Below, piece by piece: positions 54,958 to 61,827 of a DNA stretch of 64,000 nucleotides (its first letter is position 1; the number at the start of each line of letters is the position of its first letter). Under the pieces are notes generated by a model. The model was given only the letters and a program-made list of their open reading frames with translations, was not told the origin of the DNA and did no database searches. A program made the position numbers and the translations under genes. Origin of the DNA: CAVAWX01 sp963642995 (lineage in GTDB: Bacteria > Actinomycetota > Coriobacteriia > Coriobacteriales > QAMH01); NCBI GenBank assembly GCA_963642995.1, contig CAVIIZ010000001.1:1-64000 (forward strand). The letters are read 5' to 3'.

Positions 54958-54992
54958 CATGGCGGCTGCCACGTCGCCCTTCAAGGCGAGCG
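54958..54992. repeat. 35-bp direct repeat, right copy
   Basis: This copy differs from 53771-53805 by one base and lies at the border of the hsdR remnant. In frame it reads HGGCHVALQGER and runs into the HsdR-like sequence, so the remnant may be the original host sequence and the left copy a duplication. Confidence 0.85.
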
Positions 54993-55353
54993 GACCTCCG
55001 ACGAGTACCGCGACGTGTTCCTGCCGGGCATCCTCGAAGGTTCCCTGGCTCGCATAAACAAGGGCCTTCCCGCCGCGGCCATCGACGAGGCCGTCCTCAA
55101 AATCCAAAACGTCGAGGGCGGCACGCTCGAGCAGCGAAACGAGACCTTCACCGACTACCTGCAGTCGGGCGTGGAGGTGCGCTTCTCCGACGGCGATTAC
55201 TCCAAGACCCGGGCGGCCACCTGGCAGACCATGCTCGACGGCAAGATGGACGCGAGCGGCAAGGTGTCCGTCGGCGCCGCGCGAACGGTCCGCAAGGCGC
55301 TGCCGAACGCCTCCTACATCGGATTCACCGGCACGCACATCTTCCGCAGCTGA
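54958..55353 (+). pseudogene. hsdR: Type I restriction subunit R (hsdR) remnant with internal deletion
   Basis: An open frame of about 130 residues starting in the right repeat. ERTSDEYRDVFLPGILEGSLARIN and LPAAAIDEAVLKIQNVEGGTLEQRNETF match the N-terminal nuclease-side region of HsdR, followed by GVEVRFSDG. It then jumps directly to VRKALPNASYIGFTGTHIF, which matches the motor-domain motif (IGFTGTP). The Walker A and DEAD segments between them are missing. The frame is intact across the junction, then stops with TGA at 55351-55353. No hsdM or hsdS is present. It cannot be a working restriction enzyme; translation from GTG 55015 remains possible. Confidence 0.75.
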
Positions 55354-55441
55354 AGCGCGTTTTGCATGGTCTCGCGCGGACTTTGCCGCCGAGGGTTGCC
55401 AAGGCGCCGGCTCCGAGGTCGCCTGCGACGCGCACGAGCTC

Positions 55442-55594
55442 CTAGAGCAGATGCGCCATGTACAAGGGCAGGCGCACCAAGTCGCCTTCGGCGTTCATCG
55501 GCTTGAGATGGAGGATATAGCGCGTTCCCACACGCGAGCCTCGGGATCTGCGTTTCCATTCGAGCAGTTTGTCGTAGGCTCGTCTTTTGAACAT
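55442..55594 (-). pseudogene. 50-residue in-frame deletion remnant of a DUF4143-type AAA ATPase
   Basis: The frame starts MFKRRAYDKLLEWKRRSRG, which is the normal start of DUF4143-containing ATPases (where a P-loop segment should come next). It then reads GTRYILHLKPMNAEGD and ends in LPLYMAHLL, which is the usual C-terminus of the same family. About 400 residues are missing, yet the frame is maintained. A good ribosome binding site (AGGAGAG) precedes the ATG at 55594, and an operator-like palindrome lies upstream. No open frame of this length appears coincidental with both termini, so it is a real remnant or a selected mini-protein. Confidence 0.7.
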
Positions 55595-55639
55595 GCTCGC
55601 TCTCCTGCCGTGCATTATGTTCTACCAGCGGTTTGCACG

Positions 55640-55666
55640 AATTCCATGGTCGCGGTGCATGGAATT
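55640..55666 (-). promoter_or_regulatory. Palindrome upstream of the ATPase remnant
   Basis: AATTCCATG (55640-55648) and CATGGAATT (55658-55666) form a perfect 9-bp inverted repeat with a 9-base spacer. On the minus strand a CATAAT -10-like hexamer lies between it and the remnant's ATG. The region is AT-rich for this genome. It may be an old operator or promoter. Confidence 0.45.
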
Positions 55667-55723
55667 ACACACGAAAGGCATAGCGTAAGAACGCCAATAT
55701 ATACACGAAATCCACGGTTTGCC

Positions 55724-56722
55724 CTATTCGGAAAACAGCACCGACGACCCTTCGAGCACGTCCCAGCCGCACTCCTCGAGCAGGGCCTTGCAGTTCGGCA
55801 CCGTCCAGCCGCGGTTCTCCTCGGTCTTGCCCTCGGTGTCGCGCGGGTTGCTGCCGACTTCTGCCCACAGGAGGTTGGCGCCGTTGAAGACGGCGAGCTG
55901 ATTGGGCTCGTGCGTGCAGTTGCCCACGATCTCGGCGCCGGTGATGAGCGCGACGGCGGCGACGATGGTGGCCATGCGCGCGTATCCCAGCTGGCCGTGG
56001 GCCGCGAGCTCGGAGCCGGGGATGGTCGTGCGGCGCATCGAGCCGGAGAAACGCGCCTGCATCTCGCGCGTGATGATGGCCTTCTCGACGATCTCTTCCA
56101 CCGTGTGCTCAGGACCTACCGGCTCGACGCACGAACCCAAGAGCAGCCCGGCGTCTTGGGCCGCGTGTATCGTCTCCCAGCGGCGCTCGGGGCTGCAGCG
56201 GGTGAAGCGCCCCTCCCCCATGCGTATGACATGGTAGACGCCGGCAAAGCCCGCGCGCTTGAGCTCCTGGGCGTAGTCGGCGTCGAAATCGCCCACGTTG
56301 GCCACGAGCGGCGTGTCCCGCTTCAGCGCCTTCTTCGCGGCGCGCCCGTACTCGAGGAACTTCTCCGGGTCGTAGCCTGCCGTGGTCATGAGGTAGACGG
56401 CGTTGGCGCCCTTTTCCTCGAGCAGCTCGACGTAGTCCACGACCGTCTCCACCGGCGTCTCGCTGGCCTCGTCAAAGACCTTGTTGCTCGCGGCGAACGA
56501 GCAGAACTTGCAGTCCTTGGGGCACAGCCCGATGTTGAGGCCTATCTGGCCGTGGATCTCGGCCTTCGGCAGGAGGCGCTCGCTGAAGCGCCTGCCCGCG
56601 AGGCGCACCTGCGCGGCCTCGTCGGACAGGTCGTCCCATTTCAGCAGCTCGGCGCTTTCCCTCTCGTCGAGCACGCCGCCGTCGAGCGCCTTGTTGATGA
56701 CCTTCGATACCGTCGCGTCCAT
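55724..56722 (-). CDS. BioB-like radical SAM protein of unknown substrate
   Basis: A 332-residue radical SAM TIM barrel. The cluster motif is CPKDCKFC, with Cys67, Cys71 and Cys74 counted from ATG 56722. The N-terminal VSKVINKALDGGVLDERESAELL resembles the BioB/HydE start. The second half (SCVEPVGPEHTVEEIVEKA, then GANLLWAEVGSNPRDTEGK) resembles BioB-family barrels, but the biotin-synthase auxiliary-cluster cysteines and the usual GNYLTT ending are not evident. It is probably not a normal biotin synthase. ATG 56722 has AAGAGGAG upstream (ATG 56728 is too close). It stands alone with a leader of about 140 bases, between decayed genes and a toxin-antitoxin module. Confidence 0.7.
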   Translation of the reverse strand: MDATVSKVINKALDGGVLDERESAELLKWDDLSDEAAQVRLAGRRFSERLLPKAEIHGQIGLNIGLCPKDCKFCSFAASNKVFDEASETPVETVVDYVELLEEKGANAVYLMTTAGYDPEKFLEYGRAAKKALKRDTPLVANVGDFDADYAQELKRAGFAGVYHVIRMGEGRFTRCSPERRWETIHAAQDAGLLLGSCVEPVGPEHTVEEIVEKAIITREMQARFSGSMRRTTIPGSELAAHGQLGYARMATIVAAVALITGAEIVGNCTHEPNQLAVFNGANLLWAEVGSNPRDTEGKTEENRGWTVPNCKALLEECGWDVLEGSSVLFSE

Positions 56723-57176
56723 GCGCATCTCCTCTTCTCGTGGTGAAGCTTTCCCGCGGGCTTGCCCGTCTGGCTCGGGCAGGCCAAGCCAAACCAAGGC
56801 AGCGGCCGTGGCGTTCGAGCCGCCTGCCGTCTGCCGGGGCATCTGGCGTCCGGCAGTCAGGCCGAGAGTATAGGACAGGCGAGAATATCGGGGCAACGCC
56901 AATCCGCAGCGCTCGGGCACCGAGAAGGGAGGCAGGCAAAGAGCCCGCGTTGGCGCCTTGTGGCCAAGATGCGGGCGCGGCGGAAAAGTCGACGGTCCCA
57001 GGCGGCTTGACGGCTCTTCTTGCAGACATCCTCGCGGTGCCCCGAAGACAAGGCGAGGGCGGCGCGACACATCCACTTGCCCGACAAGGCGTGTCGGATG
57101 AAGCAGGCGCGCTGCAGGCAGACGCGCGGCGGCCTGCTGTCGCGTGCAGGCGCGATGCCGTCGCCCGTCGCGCGGG
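56723..57176. other. Structured leader and intergenic region upstream of the BioB-like gene
   Basis: About 450 bases without a supported gene. A candidate minus-strand promoter (TTGCCC, 18 bases, TATACT) lies at 56867-56896, which gives a leader of about 140 bases. The leader contains paired segments such as CTGCCGG with CCGGCAG (around 56835-56865) and CCCGCGGG near 56750-56770. No known riboswitch family was recognised. Confidence 0.5.
56867..56896 (-). promoter_or_regulatory. Promoter of the BioB-like gene
   Basis: On the minus strand TTGCCC (56891-56896) and TATACT (56867-56872) are separated by 18 bases, a reasonable housekeeping promoter. The transcript would start near 56860. Confidence 0.5.
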
Positions 57177-57587
57177 CTACTCGAACGGGTTGACGACAGG
57201 CAGGTCGAGATAGGAGAAGTCGCGGATGTTCCTGGTCGCGAGGGCATGGCCTCCACATGCGCATATGGCCGCGATCATGAGGTCTTCTATGGTCGGGGTG
57301 CGCCCGCAGGAGATGGCCTGCTCGTGGTAGCGGGCGCACTGCTCGGCGGCGGCGGCGTCGAAGGGGAGGATGCGCGAGGCGTACCCCTGCACCAACGCGT
57401 CGATGCCACGTGCGAGTGCGCGGGACTTCTTGCCCTCGTCGAGCAGCAGCTGCCCGAAACGCAGCTCCTCGACGCTCACCGAGGACAGGAGCAGCTCGTC
57501 GGCATGCTTGTCCAACCATGCGATGACGCGTTTGTCCGGCTGCCGTTTCAGCAGCTCCGATATGACGTTCGTATCGACGACGTACAT
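57177..57587 (-). CDS. PIN-domain ribonuclease toxin, VapC/FitB-like (TA module 2)
   Basis: A 136-residue PIN domain. The acidic catalytic residues are present: YVVDTNVISELLKR at the N-terminus, SSVSVEELRFG in the middle, and TPTIEDLMIAAICACGGHALATRNIRDFS at the C-terminus. FitB/VapC toxins cleave tRNA or rRNA. The ATG at 57587 lies 12 bases after the antitoxin's stop. The product looks intact. Confidence 0.9.
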   Translation of the reverse strand: MYVVDTNVISELLKRQPDKRVIAWLDKHADELLLSSVSVEELRFGQLLLDEGKKSRALARGIDALVQGYASRILPFDAAAAEQCARYHEQAISCGRTPTIEDLMIAAICACGGHALATRNIRDFSYLDLPVVNPFE

Positions 57588-57599
57588 GACCCGCTCCGC

Positions 57600-57836
57600 C
57601 TACGAGACGATGCCCGTTATGCGCGGGGCATGGCGGCGCGGACACGCAAGGTCGATGCCATCCGCCGAATCGGCGACGTCGCGCAGGAGCGAGACCCAGC
57701 TGCCCGCGCGCGGGCAGAGGGCTTCTTCGAGGACGGCGCGCGCCTCCGCCTGCTGGCTCCTGCCGTTTTCCGCAGCCCGCAAGACGAGCGCGCGCTTCAC
57801 GTCGTCGGGGACATCCCGGATGAGCAGGCTCGGCAT
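57600..57836 (-). CDS. FitA/VapB-like antitoxin (TA module 2)
   Basis: A 78-residue protein starting PSLLIRDVPDDVKRALVLRAAENGRSQQAEARAVL, a FitA-type ribbon-helix-helix DNA-binding domain. The C-terminal tail is expected to cover the PIN toxin's active site. GGAGGTG lies before ATG 57836. An inverted repeat lies about 65 bases upstream. It is coupled to the PIN toxin gene downstream, and the pair is a standard type II module. Confidence 0.88.
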   Translation of the reverse strand: MPSLLIRDVPDDVKRALVLRAAENGRSQQAEARAVLEEALCPRAGSWVSLLRDVADSADGIDLACPRRHAPRITGIVS

Positions 57837-57899
57837 GATCGCACCTCCATGACCATGGCGCCGCCGCCGAAGGGGGCGCCGGATGATGAATATTGATAG

Positions 57900-57918
57900 C
57901 GATGATAGCACGTCATCG
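57900..57918 (-). promoter_or_regulatory. Inverted repeat upstream of TA module 2
   Basis: CGATGA (57900-57905) and TCATCG (57913-57918) form a 6-7-6 inverted repeat in a GATGAT-rich stretch, next to AT-rich sequence (AATATT) that could serve as the -10. It is a possible FitA operator. Confidence 0.4.
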
Positions 57919-58096
57919 ACAGCGGCATCGCGTGAAGTGCCGGCGAGTCTGGACGAAGACGCGTGAGAGGGATCGCCGCGTCCGCTCCTAGAGCCTCCAG
58001 CCCCGGGACGGGCCTTGCAGCAGCCTGCAGGCACGTCGCAGGGCTGGCCTTCAAATCCGAGGGGCAATGCTCACCGGCGGGAACGTGCCCAGCTGT
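57919..58096. other. Spacer between TA modules 2 and 3
   Basis: 178 bases with no supported gene. A stretch near 58015-58060 (CTGCAGGCACGTCGC then CCTTCAAATCCGAG) distantly resembles the 35-bp repeat flanking module 1, with an insertion. The likeness is too weak to call a third copy. Confidence 0.35.
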
Positions 58097-58558
58097 TCAT
58101 GCCTCGTTCAAACCGGAACCGGTTATCTCGTCGTAGCGCAGCCCCCGCTCCTCGAGCATGGCGACGACCTCGGAGGGCGCCGCGGTTTTCACCGTCGATG
58201 CGGCAAAGCCCTTCGCGTCGCGCGTGACGATGAAGTCCGCGTCCACCTTCACGGCCGAGATGTGGATCAGGCAGTCCTCGAAGTCGTTCCAGCACTCTTT
58301 CGCCGCGCTCTCGAGGTCCTCTTTGCCGAGCGTGCATATGTGGATGAACTCGAAGGACGCGAGGAAGGCGCTCTGCAAGACCTCGGATGCGAAGTGCTTT
58401 TTGCCGATGTAGAAGATGTCCGTATACGACTTCGCGGACGCCCAAAGCTCGACGTCTTTGCAGATCCCCGCGGCGGCGATCGAGTTCACGTCCTCGCTGA
58501 ACTGCTCCCGCTGGAGGTAGAAATCGGCCAAGACGTTGGTGTCAAGCAGAAGCTTCAT
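58097..58558 (-). CDS. PIN-domain toxin (TA module 3)
   Basis: A 153-residue PIN-domain protein. KLLLDTNVLADFYLQRE gives the first catalytic Asp, NDFEDCLIHISAVKVDADFIVTRDAKGF gives the later acidic residues. It is probably an RNA-cleaving toxin. The ATG at 58558 lies within the last 17 bases of the antitoxin gene, so translation is coupled. It is unlike the PIN protein of module 2 in sequence and partner, so the two modules are not duplicates. Confidence 0.85.
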   Translation of the reverse strand: MKLLLDTNVLADFYLQREQFSEDVNSIAAAGICKDVELWASAKSYTDIFYIGKKHFASEVLQSAFLASFEFIHICTLGKEDLESAAKECWNDFEDCLIHISAVKVDADFIVTRDAKGFAASTVKTAAPSEVVAMLEERGLRYDEITGSGLNEA

Positions 58559-58841
58559 AGTCGGCCGCCCTCCCCTTCTCGAGCTCGGCGGCAAAATCGA
58601 AGCTTGCGGGAAGCGGCTCTTTGAAGTTGCAAGTGGAACGCCGCAGCAGATCCGCAGCCCCGTCGCGTGCCGCACCTGCCGCCGTCGCAGCGCCCTCGCG
58701 CCCGAGGTCCAGCCCACCGTCGAGGAACTTGAGATAGACGCCGTTTATGAACTGGGACGGAGTCGAGCCCGCGCTCCTGAGCTTTTGGTGCACCTGGTCT
58801 CTGACCTCGACTGGGACTCTCGCCGACACCGTTGCAAGCAT
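58542..58841 (-). CDS. RHH antitoxin (TA module 3)
   Basis: A 99-residue protein. LATVSARVPVEVRDQVHQKL then GSTPSQFINGVYLKFLDGG resembles a RelB/Phd-DinJ-type ribbon-helix-helix antitoxin. The C-terminal tail (NFKEPLPASFDFAAELEKG) likely binds the PIN toxin. ATG 58841 has GGGAGG upstream and a perfect palindrome overlapping the promoter. It overlaps the PIN gene by 17 bases. Confidence 0.82.
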   Translation of the reverse strand: MLATVSARVPVEVRDQVHQKLRSAGSTPSQFINGVYLKFLDGGLDLGREGAATAAGAARDGAADLLRRSTCNFKEPLPASFDFAAELEKGRAADYEASA

Positions 58842-58859
58842 TTCGTGCCTCCCAACTCC

Positions 58860-58881
58860 GTAATACCATATTACAACTATA
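58860..58881 (-). promoter_or_regulatory. Promoter -10 and palindromic operator of TA module 3
   Basis: GTAATA-CCA-TATTAC (58860-58874) is a perfect 6-3-6 palindrome placed just downstream of a minus-strand TATAGT -10 (58876-58881), where transcription should start. As in module 1 the arms are separated by three bases. Autorepression by the RHH antitoxin is likely. Confidence 0.7.
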
Positions 58882-58890
58882 GCACGGAAT

Positions 58891-59039
58891 ATGCAGGAAA
58901 ACTGTGTCGTAGCGCGCACCGGCATCGTCTGCATCTTGGTCAACCCGGCGTTTCCCGATCCTACCAAGGGGGAAAGTTCTTCTTGTACGAAGGAGAGCTC
59001 CTCACCGACCGGCGCGACAGGCTGAACGCGCGTTATTGA
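58891..59039 (+). pseudogene. Remnant resembling a GIY-YIG-type nuclease N-terminus, frameshifted
   Basis: From ATG 58891 the frame reads RTGIVCILVNPAFPDPTKG, similar to the start of GIY-YIG/T5orf172-type proteins (usually GxVYILxNPAxPGxxKIG). It ends at TGA 59023-59025 after a low-complexity serine/threonine tail. A second frame reads FFLYEGELLTDRRDRLNARY and stops at 59037-59039, and may be the C-terminus of the same gene after a shift. It lies between TA module 3 and coaD. Confidence 0.35.
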
Positions 59040-59104
59040 CGAAAGCGCACCCGGCTGCCCGGATTCCGTTCGAGCCGGATTCGGTTGCCTCGTGTGCGAC
59101 TAGC

Positions 59105-59599
59105 CTATGACGTGGTGGCGAGGGCCTCGCGCAAGGCGGCCTCGACGCCCGGCGGCACGAGGCCGGCCACGTCGCCGCCGAGGCCTGCCACTTCCTTCAC
59201 GATGGAGCTGGACACGTACATGTGCTCGGGGCTGGACATGACGAACAGCGTCTCGATGCCCGGCTGGAGCCGGTAGTTGACGGCCGCCATCTGGAACTCC
59301 GCCTCGAAGTCCATCGTGGCGCGCAGGCCCTTGACCACGGCGCTGGCGCCCCGCTCGCGCGCGAAGTCCATGAGCAGGCACGAGAAGGGCTCGACTGCGA
59401 CGTTCGGCAGCGCCGCGAGGCTCTCGCGGGCAAGGCCCACGCGCTCCTCGAGGGTGAACAGCGTGCCCCTGCCCCGCTTGTCGGCAGAGGCCGCCACGGC
59501 GACCACCACCTCGTCGAAGAGCTTCGCGGCCCGCTCGACCACGTCGATGTGGCCTGCAGTGATGGGGTCGAAGGTGCCGGGGACGATAGCCTTGCGCAT
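59105..59599 (-). CDS. coaD: Phosphopantetheine adenylyltransferase
   Basis: A 164-residue nucleotidyltransferase: AIVPGTFDPITAGHIDVVERA contains the TxGH motif, VVKGLRATMDFEAEFQMA and YVSSSIVKEVAGLGGDV the other family signatures. It makes dephospho-CoA from phosphopantetheine. It borders the accessory island and is the first housekeeping gene on that side. No rsmD is adjacent in the window, although the pair is common elsewhere. Confidence 0.95.
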   Translation of the reverse strand: MRKAIVPGTFDPITAGHIDVVERAAKLFDEVVVAVAASADKRGRGTLFTLEERVGLARESLAALPNVAVEPFSCLLMDFARERGASAVVKGLRATMDFEAEFQMAAVNYRLQPGIETLFVMSSPEHMYVSSSIVKEVAGLGGDVAGLVPPGVEAALREALATTS

Positions 59600-59685
59600 G
59601 GGTGCATCTCTTTTCTTCGTGAAAGGCCGGGCCGTTTTCGCGCGGTGCGCTGCGCACGTGCGCGGGGCGCTCGCGCGAGGCGCGG

Positions 59686-61722
59686 CTACTTCTTCTTCGG
59701 GACGTAGCTGATGGAAAACGGGGTGTTGCGCGGGGCGCCCAGCTTGAAGCCGCCCTCGCTGTTCTCGGCGGTGATGGGCGGCGCCGGCGGGGTGCGTCCC
59801 TCGCGGTGCGCCTCGGCGCGGGCGCGCTCGGATTCGACCTGCTTTCGGTAGGCGCCCTCCTCGAAGCGCACGAAGCGCTTGCGCAGCATGACGACGAAGG
59901 GGTCGTCGTCTCGCTCCAGGGACTGCTCTTCTCGCTCGGGCTCGGGCTGCTCGCGGGACATGGCGCCCGTCTCGCCGTCGCGTCCGTCCGTGTCCATGCT
60001 GGCCGCCTTCTTTCCGTGTTCGTCGCGGCTCTCTTCGGCCGCCGCCCCCTGCTCGCCCATGCCCTCTGCTCCGTCCTCGTCGTCGGAAACCGCGCCTTCG
60101 TCTGCACGCCCGGCCCCCGCCTGCCCGCCGTCGCCGGCGCTGTCGTCACGTCCGCCGTCGCCGCCGGCGCTGCCGTCGCCGGCGCTGCCGTCACGTCCGC
60201 CGTCGCCGCCGGCGCTGCCGTCGCACCCGTCGCCGCTGTCGTCGTCGTTGGCGCCGGGGGTAAAGGATACGCCCGCGTCGCCCGATATGCCGCCGTCTCC
60301 TGCACTGCCGTCCGCATCGACGGCAAAGCCCTGCCCGCCGCCCGCGCCATCGGCGGCCGCGTCGTCGGCGGCTCTCCCGTCGCCGCCGCCCGCAGCCGCC
60401 CATGTCCCCCGCCTGCCACGGGCGCCCCGTGCAGCCGCGTCGCCGGCGTCGGCTGGCGCAGACGCGTCGTCTGGGGCCGTGGCGCCTGACGCGGCGGCGC
60501 CCGGCGCTCCGGCGCCCGCATCTCCTTCACCCGGCGCCCCTCGTTGCGCATCGCCGGCTCCTTCCCCGCCCGCATCCGCCGTGTCCCGCTCGTCTGCCGC
60601 GGGAAGGGGGCGGGGGGCTTGCGGGGATCTCGCGCCACCCGAGACAGGGGCGCCGCCTTCACCCGGCGCAGCGGCGTCTGCACACGGTGCGGCATCGCAG
60701 GCCTTTCCCGGGCTCTCCCCTTCGCCTTGCGCGTGGCGCCCTGCGCCCGCATCGCCATGCCCGGAGAAGAGCTTGCCCTGCTTCGGGCTTGCGGCCACGT
60801 TCATCGCGGTCTTGCGGCGCACGTGCAGCGCCAGCGCCTCGGAATCGCCCGCGACTCCCAACACGCGCTCGAGCACGCGCACCGGGTCGGCCGCGAGCTG
60901 CACCTCGACGATGTCCTCGGACAGGTAGGCCGCGCCGCGCTTTGCCGCGAAGGCCTCCATCGCCTTCACCCGGCGCGGGTCATACGACAGCGGATAGCCC
61001 TCCCCCGGTCCGTAGTCCATGGGCGTTCCCGCGAAACGGTGCGCCCAAAAGCAGCCCAAATGGAAGAGCACGGACTTGGCCGCGAGGGGAAACTCCATGC
61101 GCGAGGCGACGAAGGGCTCGCCGTAGTCCTTCAACGCCACGAGCAGGAGCAGGGTCGCATCGCCTGCCATCGAGTTGCCGGAAAACCTGGCCAGCGAGAA
61201 GTCGAGGCGCGCCTCGTAGCCCACGTGCTCCAGCGCGCGCGCCGCCGCCATGACCGCGCAGGCCGCCTCGACGCGCTTGTGCAGCGGGGTGGAGGCCGCG
61301 CACATGGTGTCGTAGAGGATGCGGACGCTGCGCTTCTTGCGCATCTGGCGGCGCGGGCGGGTGAAGGTCTCGGGGTGCCCGGCCGCGACGCGCTCGACGA
61401 TGACGTTCGCGCCGTAGACGTCGGTGCCGCGGCGCTCGTCGGCGCGCCACTCGTAGCGCTCGGCCACGAGGCGCTCCATGCGCGCCTGGCTTCTGGCGAA
61501 GGCATCCGAAAAGCCCTCGTAGCCGAAGAGCAGCGCCTCTTTGGTCTGTTCCGGGGAAAACCACACGCCCGGCTCCACCTCGGCGCGTGCGTCGGCGCTG
61601 CGGTCTCCCACTTGCTCGTAAAAGGCGTTCAGGGCACGAGGGCCGTTCACCCGGTAGGCTTCGGAAAAGGACGCGTAAGCCTCGCCCACGATGGAAAGCT
61701 CCCTGTCGCGCAGCTGCTCCAT
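59686..61722 (-). CDS. DUF7192-like protein with long acidic low-complexity region, partner of a MoxR ATPase
   Basis: A 678-residue protein. Residues about 1-330 are ordered: SIVGEAYASFSEAYRVNGPRALN, then KRSVRILYDTMCAASTPLHKRVEAACAVMAAARALEHVGYEARLDF, which is a vWA-like strand-helix pattern without a clear MIDAS motif, similar to DUF7192-type partners of MoxR ATPases in phages and accessory regions (recognition from memory, not a search). Residues about 340-620 are Gly/Asp/Ala rich and strongly acidic, with a 15-residue tandem repeat. The last 80 residues (DDPFVVMLRKRFVRFEEGAYRKQVE) are again ordered. The ATG at 61722 follows the ATPase by about 105 bases. The function is unknown; a chaperone-like or inhibitory partnership with the ATPase is inferred. 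Confidence 0.6.
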   Translation of the reverse strand: MEQLRDRELSIVGEAYASFSEAYRVNGPRALNAFYEQVGDRSADARAEVEPGVWFSPEQTKEALLFGYEGFSDAFARSQARMERLVAERYEWRADERRGTDVYGANVIVERVAAGHPETFTRPRRQMRKKRSVRILYDTMCAASTPLHKRVEAACAVMAAARALEHVGYEARLDFSLARFSGNSMAGDATLLLLVALKDYGEPFVASRMEFPLAAKSVLFHLGCFWAHRFAGTPMDYGPGEGYPLSYDPRRVKAMEAFAAKRGAAYLSEDIVEVQLAADPVRVLERVLGVAGDSEALALHVRRKTAMNVAASPKQGKLFSGHGDAGAGRHAQGEGESPGKACDAAPCADAAAPGEGGAPVSGGARSPQAPRPLPAADERDTADAGGEGAGDAQRGAPGEGDAGAGAPGAAASGATAPDDASAPADAGDAAARGARGRRGTWAAAGGGDGRAADDAAADGAGGGQGFAVDADGSAGDGGISGDAGVSFTPGANDDDSGDGCDGSAGGDGGRDGSAGDGSAGGDGGRDDSAGDGGQAGAGRADEGAVSDDEDGAEGMGEQGAAAEESRDEHGKKAASMDTDGRDGETGAMSREQPEPEREEQSLERDDDPFVVMLRKRFVRFEEGAYRKQVESERARAEAHREGRTPPAPPITAENSEGGFKLGAPRNTPFSISYVPKKK
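60130..60219. repeat. 45-bp tandem repeat, two copies
   Basis: The unit starting GTCGCCGGCGCTG occurs at 60130-60174 and 60175-60219 with one mismatch. It encodes 15-residue repeats (GSAGGDGGRDGSAGD and GSAGGDGGRDDSAGD) in the low-complexity region. Shorter degenerate copies surround it. Copy number may vary between strains. Confidence 0.8.
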
Positions 61723-61827
61723 GCCCGCACCCCGCCGCCTTTCAAGCCTGCCGGCGCAGCGCACGCGCCCGCATCGAGACCGTGCCCGCTTTCGCCCGCG
61801 CGGCCTGCACCCGCAACGCCCGCATGC

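Noticed and set aside
58015..58060. A possible third copy of the 35-bp repeat.
   Set aside because: It is interrupted by an insertion and has several mismatches; likeness is too weak.
53669..59090. TTCGGTTGCCTCG occurs at both edges of the island (about 53670 and 59081).
   Set aside because: A 13-base match is expected by chance in 64 kb of skewed composition, and the flanks differ. It was not accepted as attachment sites.
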